A stretch of 21,098 nucleotides of DNA from an uncultured Lachnospiraceae bacterium (GTDB taxonomy: Bacteria > Bacillota > Clostridia > Lachnospirales > Lachnospiraceae): assembly GCA_910588965.1 (NCBI GenBank), contig CAJUSO010000055.1, forward strand, positions 1-21,098, read 5' to 3'. The stretch's first letter is position 1, and each line of letters starts with the position of its first letter. The position numbers and the translations under genes are program-made. The notes under the pieces are model-generated. The model ran no database searches, was not told the DNA's origin, and saw nothing but the letters and a program-made list of their open reading frames with translations. Below, one piece after another: positions 1-7,420 of the stretch.

Positions 1-1071
1 TGCCTGCGGGATATGGGACAGCACCCACTCCCCTAACTTTTCTAATTCCTCGAGGAAGATGCAGTATTTCCCTGGATTCCCCAGCCCTGTTTCCCGGCGC
101 ACCTCTGCCAGCAAGTCCTCATACCCCATCCAGCACACAGATTCCACTTCTTCTTGCTGGAGCTTTAGGCTTTCTATTTCTACCGGCTCCCGATAGACAT
201 AGACAGCGCTGACTTCTGCATTTTTAAAAGGCTTCCCATGAAATGTGCTCTCTGCATACCCCAAATGCAGGAATGCCTCCTCTAAATCCTGGGGCTTGGC
301 CTGGATGCCCAGTTCTTCCTCCAGCTCCCGCAGCGCGGATTCCAGGAACCCGCTCCCCGCAGGCAGATGGCCGGCAGCGGAAATATCATAACAGCCAGGA
401 TAAGAATCCTTGGCTACGCTCCGTTTCTGCAGCAGTACTTCAAAGGACTGCCGCCCCCCTGGGGGCGCCTCCTCCTTGCGGGCAGGGCGTACCGCCCACA
501 CATGGGCTGTCCCATGCAGGCTGCCGGATGCATGGGCGACGGAACGCTCCTGCACCTTCCCGGCCAGGCTGCCGTCCCCGCGGCGCAGGTCCAAAAGCTC
601 CATAGGGGTCCCATCCAGCACAGCCTCTGCCAGCATGTCCCCATTGTAACTGAGCTTTAAGGAAAAAAACGGGGCGTCCTCCATCAGCAGCTTAAAAAAT
701 ATCTTATCCCCTTCCCAGAGGTTTAATTCCATCAGCCTGCTTTTTTCCACCCATTCCAGTTCCCCTTCCTCACATTCTGCCAAATCGCCTTCAAAGCTGC
801 CGGAAGTGTACAGGCACATATATTCCGTCTGCCAGCCTTCGGCAAAGAAGGTGACAATCCCGCGGAAGGAAAACGACTTTAGCGTAAGCCCCGTCTCTTC
901 CTTTACCTCACGCAGCAGGCACTCCTCCGGGCTCTCGCCCTGCTCAAAATGCCCGCCGATGCCAATCCATTTGTCCTTATTGACGTCTTTTTGTTTCTTG
1001 GTACGGTGGAGCATAAGGTACTGGCTGCCTTTTTCAATATAGCACAGTGTGGTCAATGGCAGCTTTTCCAT
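1..1071 (-). CDS. Tandem double-Nudix hydrolase, 3' end cut by window edge
   Basis: The frame is open from the ATG at 1071 to base 1, giving 357 codons with no stop, so the C-terminus lies outside the window. Two Nudix domains are joined. The first (about residues 1-135) has a complete Nudix box at residues 40-62, with the GESPEE stretch and REVKEETGL, as in MutT/8-oxo-dGTP diphosphatases. The second (about 185-357) has its box at 234-256, with RELEEELGI intact, but the first conserved Glu is Ser240; its style resembles YfcD/IPP-isomerase-like Nudix proteins. Nudix enzymes hydrolyse nucleoside diphosphates linked to another group; the substrate here cannot be read from sequence. GGAGGG precedes the ATG by 8 nt. 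The gene follows the lipoprotein gene by 49 bp with no terminator seen, so it probably belongs to the TPP-controlled operon. Family is secure, substrate unknown. Confidence 0.88.
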   Translation of the reverse strand, partial: MEKLPLTTLCYIEKGSQYLMLHRTKKQKDVNKDKWIGIGGHFEQGESPEECLLREVKEETGLTLKSFSFRGIVTFFAEGWQTEYMCLYTSGSFEGDLAECEEGELEWVEKSRLMELNLWEGDKIFFKLLMEDAPFFSLKLSYNGDMLAEAVLDGTPMELLDLRRGDGSLAGKVQERSVAHASGSLHGTAHVWAVRPARKEEAPPGGRQSFEVLLQKRSVAKDSYPGCYDISAAGHLPAGSGFLESALRELEEELGIQAKPQDLEEAFLHLGYAESTFHGKPFKNAEVSAVYVYREPVEIESLKLQQEEVESVCWMGYEDLLAEVRRETGLGNPGKYCIFLEELEKLGEWVLSHIPQA

Positions 1072-1120
1072 GAAACATCCCTCCTTCTGTAGTCCCTTCC
1101 CTTATAAATGCCCTGCCGCC

Positions 1121-2059
1121 TTAATCCCCTTGCAGATACGCCGCATCCATCACATCTTTTAACGCGCTGTAAGGCACTACAACCTCTATGGTGCCAGATG
1201 CATAGGCAGTAACCATGTAAGGATTACAGATTACGACCAGCCCTTTATCGTTCAGGTAAAACACATCTTCCCGCAGGATATCAGAAACATAGTCCTCATA
1301 GCCTTCCAACAGGGCGTCCTTGTAGGGCTCCTCTGTTATCGTATCTAAGATATACTGGTCCACAACCGCCCCGGCGCTGGCTCTATCTGTAAAGATATCC
1401 GCCAGGGTCAGCAGTTTGCCTGTGGGCACGTCAAAGCAATAAGAGGTAGACCATGTATTCGGATGGGGGGTTCCCTGCCATTCATAGCTGTCACAGGCTA
1501 TGCTCAGGATATTTGCGGAACTATACTGCACTTTGTACGTTACGCCATAGCCATAGCCTGTCCAGCTGCTTTTGTCCTCCTCAGGAAGATCCTCATACGC
1601 GCTTTGGGCAGCTTTTCTATCTTCTTCGATATAAGCTTGGTTTGAAACATGCTGCTGTTCAAATACCAGGTTCATTTTCTCTGCGGCAGCCTCGTTCCCT
1701 GGAAGGGAAATCACAGGGCAGTTCTCCATGACGGAAAGCAAAAGCTGGCTGCCGCCTTCCATTTGGATATCCTGGGAGTAATCCACAAAGGTCACTTCCG
1801 GCTCTTGGGGCGCCCCTTCCTCTGGCTCTTCTGGCTCTTGGGATTCCTTTTCCTTAGGCTTTTCCTTGGGAGTGGTTCCTTCCTCTTGGGGCTTCTTGGC
1901 GCTTGGGTCCTGTGCCTGCCCTGTTCCCTCTTCTAATCCGCCTTCCTCTGCCTGCCCTGCCGTATCCCCCATAGGCGCCGGCGCTGCCTCTTCTTTCCTG
2001 GCGCAGGCTGCAGACACAAGGCAAAGCCCTATCATCCATACCAGTAATCTCTTTTTCAT
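1121..2059 (-). CDS. RsiV-like (DUF4163/DUF3298) lipoprotein
   Basis: A 312-residue secreted lipoprotein. Residues 1-19 are a lipoprotein signal (basic start, hydrophobic core, SAAC with lipidated Cys19). Residues about 24-80 are a Pro/Glu/Lys/Gln-rich linker that would lift the domain off the membrane. Residues about 86-312 resemble the DUF4163/DUF3298 module of RsiV, including a GTPHPNTW stretch and an FDVPTGKLLTLADIF stretch. RsiV of Bacillus is an anti-sigma factor whose outer domain binds lysozyme; this protein has no cytoplasmic or transmembrane anti-sigma part, so only the outer module is shared. The frame stays open upstream to 2290, but the ATG at 2059 is chosen because it gives the signal peptide and has AGAAGG 8 nt before it. 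It starts only 5 nt after the thiD stop, so the two are very likely cotranscribed. The exact role is unknown. Confidence 0.85.
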   Translation of the reverse strand: MKKRLLVWMIGLCLVSAACARKEEAAPAPMGDTAGQAEEGGLEEGTGQAQDPSAKKPQEEGTTPKEKPKEKESQEPEEPEEGAPQEPEVTFVDYSQDIQMEGGSQLLLSVMENCPVISLPGNEAAAEKMNLVFEQQHVSNQAYIEEDRKAAQSAYEDLPEEDKSSWTGYGYGVTYKVQYSSANILSIACDSYEWQGTPHPNTWSTSYCFDVPTGKLLTLADIFTDRASAGAVVDQYILDTITEEPYKDALLEGYEDYVSDILREDVFYLNDKGLVVICNPYMVTAYASGTIEVVVPYSALKDVMDAAYLQGD

Positions 2060-2064
2060 CCCTA

Positions 2065-2865
2065 TTACCTTCTGCCATCCTTTCCTTTCATTCGGTACAT
2101 ATGGTTCAGCGGGCCGTTTCCCTTCCCCAAATCCAGGCCGTCGGCAATCGCCCCAGTAATGTAGGCTTTTGCCCTCCTGGCGCTCTCCCTTATGCCCAAG
2201 CCGCAAGCTAAGCCGCAGGCAATGGCAGAGGACAAGGTACATCCCGTGCCATGGGTATTGGGGTTTGGGATATGTTCTCCAGGGATCCACTGGGGGACGC
2301 CTTGGAAAAACAGCAAATCGTCCGCAGAAACAGTGTCATGGCCGCCTTTTAAATAGACGGCTCCTTTGTATTGTAACGCAAACTGCCTTACTGCCGCAAC
2401 CCTTTCTTCCCGGGTTTTTATAGATGCCTTGAGCAAAAGCCCTGCCTCTGGGAGGTTGGGGGTGTAAACATCTGCCAGGGGAAGGATATGGGACTGGAAA
2501 TAGGACAGGGCTTCCGGGGGCATTAGGTGGGTTCCGCTGGTGGATAAGATAATGGTATCCAGCACGATGTGGGGCGGCCGGTATTTCTGCAGGGCAGCCC
2601 TTACGGCTTCCATTTGGCCAATACCGGGGAGCATGCCGATCTTGACGGCATCTGGGGGGATGTCGGAGAAGATACAGGATAATTGCTGCTCCAGGAACTC
2701 TGGAGGGGTGGGGAGGATGGCGGCGACGCCTTGGGTATTTTGGGCGGTTAGGGCGGTAACCGCGCTTTCCGCGTATAGGGCATGGGCGGTGATGGTTTTG
2801 ATATCCGCCTGGACGCCGGCGCCGCCGCTTGGGTCGCTGCCGGCTATGGTGAGGACAACTTTCAT
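2065..2865 (-). CDS. thiD: Hydroxymethylpyrimidine/phosphomethylpyrimidine kinase
   Basis: A 266-residue ribokinase-fold enzyme that phosphorylates HMP to HMP-P and then HMP-PP, the pyrimidine half of thiamin. The family signature TIAGSDPSGGAGVQAD is at residues 6-21, and NTHGTGCTLSSA, with the conserved Cys209 of the anion hole, is near residue 203. Length is normal. The usual VLDPVM segment reads VLDTII here (101-106), a mild variation. AAAGGAG lies 8 nt before the ATG. It follows thiE by 42 bp and is followed at once by the lipoprotein gene. It belongs to the thiC-thiE-thiD run controlled by the upstream TPP riboswitch. Confidence 0.95.
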   Translation of the reverse strand: MKVVLTIAGSDPSGGAGVQADIKTITAHALYAESAVTALTAQNTQGVAAILPTPPEFLEQQLSCIFSDIPPDAVKIGMLPGIGQMEAVRAALQKYRPPHIVLDTIILSTSGTHLMPPEALSYFQSHILPLADVYTPNLPEAGLLLKASIKTREERVAAVRQFALQYKGAVYLKGGHDTVSADDLLFFQGVPQWIPGEHIPNPNTHGTGCTLSSAIACGLACGLGIRESARRAKAYITGAIADGLDLGKGNGPLNHMYRMKGKDGRR

Positions 2866-2907
2866 AAAAGAGGCTCCTTTCCTACATCAACCAAGGGGAT
2901 ACACCGT

Positions 2908-3519
2908 TCAAGCCGGCCCTGCATGCCCTAAGATCCGGCGGATTTCTTGGGCTTCCTGGGCAGGGTTTTGGGCTTTTAGGATCCCGGCAGAAATTGCCAG
3001 GCCGTTTGCGCCGCAGGCAAGGGGGGCTTGGCAATTGCCAGCTGTAATCCCGCCTACTGCGATATTGGGGATTTTGGCAGCTTTTAGGATGCTTCGGTAA
3101 GTTTCCTCCGTAATGGGGACGGCGTCTTGTTTCGTGCCTGTGGGGAACCATGCGCCGCTGCCCAAGTAGTCTGCGCCAGCGTCTTTCGCAGCTACCGCCT
3201 GCCCTGGGGTTTTGGCGGTAGCCCCGATTATCTTGGTAGCCCCCAAAAAGTCCCTTGCGTCCCTGACTGGGATATCAGACTGCCCCAGGTGCACGCCGTC
3301 CGCATCGCTTAAAGCTGCAATATCCAAACGGTCGTTCACGATAAATTTTGTCCCGTAATGCGTTGCCATCTGGCGTACCTTTTTTGCGCGCGCTAAGTAT
3401 TCAGCAGAAGATACCTGCTTTTCCCTCAGCTGTATATAGTCTATCCCTGCCTCCAAAACAGCGGCTATCACCTCTTCCCCATAAGAAAAATCTGCAATTA
3501 AGTATAAACAGCGTTCCAT
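2908..3519 (-). CDS. thiE: Thiamine-phosphate synthase
   Basis: A 203-residue TIM-barrel enzyme that joins HMP-PP to the thiazole phosphate to make thiamin phosphate. The conserved run is present in order: YIQLREK (substrate phosphate binding) near residue 29, VNDRLDIA near 61, DGVHLGQSD near 74, IGATAKT near 97, DYLGSGAWFPTGTK near 117, and IAVGGI near 153. The N-terminus is slightly short for the family. GGGAGGAG immediately precedes the ATG. The gene sits 47 bp after thiC and 42 bp before thiD in the same orientation, as expected for a thiamin operon. No thiG, thiS, thiH or thiM is in the window, so the thiazole branch must be encoded elsewhere or salvaged. Confidence 0.95.
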   Translation of the reverse strand: MERCLYLIADFSYGEEVIAAVLEAGIDYIQLREKQVSSAEYLARAKKVRQMATHYGTKFIVNDRLDIAALSDADGVHLGQSDIPVRDARDFLGATKIIGATAKTPGQAVAAKDAGADYLGSGAWFPTGTKQDAVPITEETYRSILKAAKIPNIAVGGITAGNCQAPLACGANGLAISAGILKAQNPAQEAQEIRRILGHAGPA

Positions 3520-3566
3520 CGTCTCCTCCCTTCTGCCAGCCCTCTGAAAGCCTGCTTTGGCGCCTG

Positions 3567-4871
3567 CTATAAAATATCAATATATTCCCCGGAAAGCGCT
3601 TTATTCATGCTCCTTACGGCACAGAATTTCCCGCACATGGAGCAGGTGTCGTCATGCTCCGGTTTCCGGCCTTCACGGATTTTCTTTGCCGTCTCCGGAT
3701 CCATGGCGCATTCCCACTGGGCTTCCCAATCCAGCCTGCGGCGGGCGTCTGCCATCTTATCGTCCATTTCCCTTGCGCCGCGCACGCCCTTGGCGATATC
3801 TGCCGCATGGGCGGCAATTTTAGAGGCAATAATGCCTTGCTTTACATCCTCCACATTGGGCAGGGCTAGGTGCTCCGCAGGGGTCACATAGCACAGGAAG
3901 GCCGCGCCGTTTTGGGCGGCAATGGCGCCTCCGATTGCAGATGTGATATGGTCATAGCCTGGGGCAATATCCGTTACGATGGGGCCTAACACATAGAAGG
4001 GGGCGCCCATGCAGATGGTCTGCTGCATCTTCATATTGGCGGCAATCTGGTCCATGGGCATATGGCCGGGGCCTTCCACCATTACCTGCACATCCCTTTC
4101 CCAAGCGCGTTTCGTCAATTCGCCCAAGCGCACCAATTCCTCAATCTGGCACACGTCAGAGCCGTCAGCCAGGCAGCCCGGGCGGCAGGCGTCCCCCAAG
4201 GAAATGGTCACGTCATATTCCCGGCAGATTTCCAGGATTTCGTCAAAATATTCATAGAAGGGGTTTTCTTCCCCTGTCATGCTCATCCAGGCAAATACCA
4301 GGGAGCCTCCCCTGGATACGATATTCATTTTCCGCTTGTGCTTTTTAATCTGCTCAATCGTCTTCCTGGTGATGCCGCAGTGGAGCGTCACAAAATCCAC
4401 GCCGTCCTCTGCATGGAGCCTTACTACATCAAGGAAATCCTTGGCTGTCAGCGTGGCAAGGTCCCTTTGGTAATGGATGACGGAGTCATAGACTGGGACG
4501 GTCCCTATCATGGCCGGGCACTCCGAGGTCAGCTTCCTGCGGAAGGGGATGGTATCGCCATGGGAAGATAAATCCATGATGGCATGGGCCCCTAACTTGA
4601 CAGCCTCCATTACCTTCTGCATTTCCACGTCATAGTCCTTGCAGTCCCTGGACACGCCCAGGTTTACGTTGATTTTCGTCTTCAGCATGGAGCCTACCCC
4701 TTCCGGGTCTATACAGGCATGGTTCTTATTGGCGCAGATTGCCACCTTCCCTTCCGCCACAAGGGGCATAAGCTCCTCCACTGCCATACGCTCTTTCCTA
4801 GCTACCTTCTTCAACTCTTCTGTCACAATGCCCCTGCGGGCTGCGTCCATCTGCGTTGCATACTCTCTCAT
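3567..4871 (-). CDS. thiC: Phosphomethylpyrimidine synthase
   Basis: A 434-residue radical-SAM enzyme converting aminoimidazole ribotide to HMP-P, the committed pyrimidine step of thiamin synthesis. The sequence is ThiC-like throughout: GVSRDCKDYDVEM, the DLSSHGDT region, HCGIT, SRGGS, SLGDACRPG, VEGPGHMP, and GPIVTDIAPGYDHITSAIGG. The C-terminal cluster cysteines are Cys410, Cys413 and Cys417, spaced C-x2-C-x3-C; the proteobacterial form is C-x2-C-x4-C, so this is one residue shorter, which I believe is usual for clostridial-type ThiC. It is the short form, lacking the N-terminal extension of the ~630-residue E. coli enzyme. AAAGGA lies 7 nt before the ATG. It is first in its operon, directly behind a TPP riboswitch with a terminator. 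Confidence 0.97.
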   Translation of the reverse strand: MREYATQMDAARRGIVTEELKKVARKERMAVEELMPLVAEGKVAICANKNHACIDPEGVGSMLKTKINVNLGVSRDCKDYDVEMQKVMEAVKLGAHAIMDLSSHGDTIPFRRKLTSECPAMIGTVPVYDSVIHYQRDLATLTAKDFLDVVRLHAEDGVDFVTLHCGITRKTIEQIKKHKRKMNIVSRGGSLVFAWMSMTGEENPFYEYFDEILEICREYDVTISLGDACRPGCLADGSDVCQIEELVRLGELTKRAWERDVQVMVEGPGHMPMDQIAANMKMQQTICMGAPFYVLGPIVTDIAPGYDHITSAIGGAIAAQNGAAFLCYVTPAEHLALPNVEDVKQGIIASKIAAHAADIAKGVRGAREMDDKMADARRRLDWEAQWECAMDPETAKKIREGRKPEHDDTCSMCGKFCAVRSMNKALSGEYIDIL

Positions 4872-4932
4872 AACGTTATCCTTTCCCTTTCTTATGGCAT
4901 GTTAACATGTATATCCGGTATTTCCCCACAGG

Positions 4933-4964
4933 AAAAGGGAACGCCCACCACAGCCAGCGTTCCC
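4933..4964 (-). terminator. Intrinsic terminator of the TPP riboswitch expression platform
   Basis: On the minus strand GGGAACGC and GCGTTCCC pair around a 12-nt loop, extended to 10 bp by flanking AA/TT, and are followed by TTTT. It lies 17 nt beyond the riboswitch P1 stem and 62 nt before the thiC start. This is the position of a termination switch: TPP binding would favour the terminator. The 5' arm contains ACGCT, complementary to AGCGT in the 3' strand of riboswitch P1, which offers a mutually exclusive pairing. Confidence 0.85.
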
Positions 4965-4980
4965 TTCTATCCTTCATGAA

Positions 4981-5062
4981 TACGCTCCCTACGACAGTCT
5001 TAACTGACAGGTTCAAAGAGTCAGGTTTTACCTTCTCAACTGCATTGCAGTCCCCCTGCGTT
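4981..5062 (-). ncRNA. TPP riboswitch (THI element)
   Basis: Read on the minus strand, the conserved elements of the THI box appear in order: P1 5' strand ACGC (5058-5061), the GGGGGA segment, a CTGC/GCAG hairpin, TTGAGA (consensus CTGAGA), an AGGTAAAACCT hairpin, CTTTGAACCTG, a TCAGT/ACTGT hairpin, CGTAGGGA, and the closing P1 strand GCGT (4982-4985). It lies between the promoter and thiC and is followed by an intrinsic terminator. Aptamer and context agree, so identification is firm. It should lower thi operon expression when TPP is plentiful. Confidence 0.95.
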
Positions 5063-5088
5063 TTATTCTGTTTTTCCACTGCTTCTAG

Positions 5089-5117
5089 ATTATATCCCAA
5101 ATTACCTGCGGGTGCAA
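5089..5117 (-). promoter_or_regulatory. Sigma-A promoter of the thi operon
   Basis: On the minus strand TTGCAC (5112-5117) and TATAAT (5089-5094) are separated by exactly 17 bp. Transcription would start near 5082, giving a leader of about 210 nt that contains the whole riboswitch and terminator before thiC. Confidence 0.8.
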
Positions 5118-5126
5118 GGAAAATTT

Positions 5127-5149
5127 CCGGCTGCACCGCATTTAGCCGG
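5127..5149 (-). terminator. Possible terminator overlapping the ctp stop codon
   Basis: CCGGCT and AGCCGG pair on the minus strand around an 11-nt loop and are followed by AAATTTTCC. The hairpin overlaps the TAA of the S41 peptidase gene and sits just before the thi promoter. The U-run is short, so termination may be weak. Confidence 0.45.
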
Positions 5150-6464
5150 CCTTCTCCTTGAGCACTTCCAAAGCCTTCTGCACCTGGTTGTCATGCATAG
5201 GGTTATATTCCTTGTCATCCTTTCCCTGGTATTGGTAGTCCAGCTCAATATCCGGCTCAATCCCTACCCCATGGATGTAATTCCCCTTGGGGGTAAAGTA
5301 TTTCGCCATGGTCATCTTCACGGCGCTCCCGTCGGACAGCGGGATAATCGTCTGGACAATCCCTTTGCCGAAGGTCTTTGTGCCAATCAGGGTGCCGTAC
5401 CCATAATCTTTCACGGCCCCAGCAAAAATCTCGGACGCGCTTGCGCTGTTCCCATTCACCAGGACTGCCATAGGAATATCCATACAGGCATCGTCTGATT
5501 CATAGTCCGAACGGTTGCCGTATTTATCCTCTGTATAGACCAGAAGGCCCTTGGGCAGCAGGATGTCCAGCATCGTACATACTGCTTTCAGCACGCCGCC
5601 GGGATTATCCCGGAGATCCACAATCATAGAGCCCATCCCTTGCCCCTCCAGTTCCTGGATGGCATCTTGGAACTGCTCTGGGGTTGAATCGGAAAACTCT
5701 GTCACCTGGATAAACCCAACGTTCCCTTCTAACATCTGGTACTGCACGGTAGGCACTTCAATCTGCCTCCGCTCCACATTCGCCTCCACATAATCCTTCT
5801 CCCCGTCCCTGGCAAGCTGCAGGCACACCTTTGTGCCCTCCTGCCCTTTAATCAGGTTTACCAGTTCTGTCAGTTCCTGGCCCTTCACTTCCACATCGTC
5901 TATCTTCACAATCATATCCCCGTCCTTCATCCCTGCTTCTTCTGCCGGGGTATCCGGGTATACATGAAGGACCATGACTGCCTTGGTCTCTGCATTCTGC
6001 TGGAGCACCACGCCAATCCCATAATAGACCCCCGTGGTGCTCTCATTGAAGGAGGCATATTCCTCTGCCGTAAAGTAACTGGAATAAGGGTCGCCCAGGC
6101 CGTTCACCATGCCTGCATATACCCCTTCCTTCATAGCGTCCGTATCAATGCCTTCATAATAATACTGGTCAATTAAATCCGCTATCTCCCCTGCCTTCTC
6201 CTTCACATCTTCCTGAAAAAGCGCATCCTTAATCTCGGATCCAGACGCCGCCCCTGCAGCGCCTTGGGCTTGGCTGCCTTGGTTCCCGGGCAGCCGGAAT
6301 CCCCGGGCGGCCAAAGCCACCGTCATGGCCACAACCAACGTACCGGCAATCCCCAGCACCATCCCTTTGGCAAAATCCATACGCCTCCTTCTGGGAGGCC
6401 TCCTTTTGGGCGGTTCCTCCTGGGGCTGCCCTACTTCCTCCAGATTCCATTCTTCCATATCCAT
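5142..6464 (-). CDS. S41 family carboxyl-terminal processing peptidase
   Basis: A 440-residue membrane-anchored serine protease of the CtpA/CtpB/Prc family. A basic cytoplasmic tail (residues 1-33, with an RRPPRRRR run) precedes one membrane segment (about 34-54). A PDZ domain covers about 145-225. The S41 core has the Ser-Lys dyad Ser342 (in NSASASEIF) and Lys367 (in TFGKGIVQ), with Gln371 four residues on as in CtpB. The frame extends to a TTG at 6500, but the ATG at 6464 has AGAGGA 5 nt before it and is preferred. The gene follows ftsX by 47 bp. S41 peptidases of this kind trim or activate envelope proteins, and linkage to ftsEX suggests a role in controlling peptidoglycan hydrolysis; the substrate is inferred, not shown. 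Confidence 0.93.
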   Translation of the reverse strand: MDMEEWNLEEVGQPQEEPPKRRPPRRRRMDFAKGMVLGIAGTLVVAMTVALAARGFRLPGNQGSQAQGAAGAASGSEIKDALFQEDVKEKAGEIADLIDQYYYEGIDTDAMKEGVYAGMVNGLGDPYSSYFTAEEYASFNESTTGVYYGIGVVLQQNAETKAVMVLHVYPDTPAEEAGMKDGDMIVKIDDVEVKGQELTELVNLIKGQEGTKVCLQLARDGEKDYVEANVERRQIEVPTVQYQMLEGNVGFIQVTEFSDSTPEQFQDAIQELEGQGMGSMIVDLRDNPGGVLKAVCTMLDILLPKGLLVYTEDKYGNRSDYESDDACMDIPMAVLVNGNSASASEIFAGAVKDYGYGTLIGTKTFGKGIVQTIIPLSDGSAVKMTMAKYFTPKGNYIHGVGIEPDIELDYQYQGKDDKEYNPMHDNQVQKALEVLKEKAG

Positions 6465-6511
6465 AGATATCCTCTTTTCCTTCTTTCTGCCTAACTGCAA
6501 GGCACCTGCGC

Positions 6512-7420
6512 CTACACCCGCAGATGCTTCCGTATCGTCATAAAACTACCTAAAAAGCCAATCCCCACGCCCAGCACCAGAGCCACTGGCAGCAGCGTGG
6601 CAAATACTTCCTCCACCGGCAAAAAATCCAATATCCCATTCAGCCAGCGGAACCTTTCCCCTACATAAGAAATAATCTTACGGTACATGATAAACAGCAC
6701 GGACAGCGGGATGACAGACCCAACCAATCCAATTAGGATCCCTTCCACGATAAATGGCGCCCGTACAAAAAAATCCGTAGCGCCTATCAGCTTCATAATC
6801 CCGATTTCTTCCCGCCGGACTGCGATACCAATGGTAACGGTATTGCTGATCAAAAATACTGCTACGCATAGGAGGATTAAGATAATCCCTGCAGACACAT
6901 ACCCAATCAGGCTGTTAAAGTCTGTCAGCGTATTGGCCGCCGCGTCCGAACTCTTTACCTCTTGCACACCGTTTAAGGATTCAATAAAGGTCACCAGGGA
7001 CTGCTGCATGGATATATCATTCATATACACTTCATAATGGGCAGAATTGGCCAGGGGGTTATCTTCCGTAAAATCCTTTGCAATCTCTTCTGACCCTTCA
7101 AAATAGACCTTCTGGAACTCTTCCCAGGTCTCGTCTGCAGAGACGAACCGTTTCTTGGATACTTCCGCCCGTTTCCCAATCTGTTCGCCAATGGCGTCCA
7201 TCTGCGCCTGGGGCAGGCCATCCTCAAAAAAGACCGTAACTGCAACCCCCGACTCCACCTCACGCACCACGCTCTGGAAATTGACCACCACAGAATAGAA
7301 TATGCCAAATAAAAAAATACATGCGGACATTGTGGCAATGGAAGCCAGGGAAAACATTTTATTCTTCCAGATGTTGCGGATCCCTTGCCATAAGGTATAC
7401 AAAAATGTGCTAATCCTCAT
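6512..7420 (-). CDS. ftsX: Cell division protein FtsX, permease-like subunit
   Basis: A 302-residue membrane protein: a short cytoplasmic tail, one membrane segment at about 22-45, a large outer loop (about 46-165), then three membrane segments separated by short loops (about 170-290), the FtsX topology. The cytoplasmic segment RREEIGIMKLIGAT between TM2 and TM3 is typical. With FtsE it forms an ABC-type complex that transmits ATP hydrolysis across the membrane to peptidoglycan hydrolases rather than moving a solute. An open frame extends upstream to 7477, but the ATG at 7420 overlaps the end of ftsE by 11 bp, has GGGGGAT before it, and begins at the conserved MRISTFLYTL, so it is the likely start. 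Translational coupling with ftsE is likely. Confidence 0.95.
   Translation of the reverse strand: MRISTFLYTLWQGIRNIWKNKMFSLASIATMSACIFLFGIFYSVVVNFQSVVREVESGVAVTVFFEDGLPQAQMDAIGEQIGKRAEVSKKRFVSADETWEEFQKVYFEGSEEIAKDFTEDNPLANSAHYEVYMNDISMQQSLVTFIESLNGVQEVKSSDAAANTLTDFNSLIGYVSAGIILILLCVAVFLISNTVTIGIAVRREEIGIMKLIGATDFFVRAPFIVEGILIGLVGSVIPLSVLFIMYRKIISYVGERFRWLNGILDFLPVEEVFATLLPVALVLGVGIGFLGSFMTIRKHLRV

Noticed and set aside
2060..2290. N-terminal extension of the lipoprotein frame up to 2290
   Set aside because: It overlaps thiD and lacks its own ribosome site, and the lipoprotein signal peptide begins exactly at the ATG at 2059.
2540..3100. Plus-strand frame of 186 codons across thiD and thiE
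   Set aside because: It lies opposite two well-supported genes and across their gap, with no motif or start signal.
4062..4571. Plus-strand frame of 169 codons antisense to thiC
   Set aside because: It is a shadow of the highly conserved ThiC coding frame, with no ribosome site and no recognisable domain.
4898..4909. Perfect 12-bp palindrome CATGTTAACATG between the riboswitch terminator and thiC
   Set aside because: Short, AT-rich in the middle and with no repeat elsewhere in the window; may be an operator by chance only, and the riboswitch already explains control.
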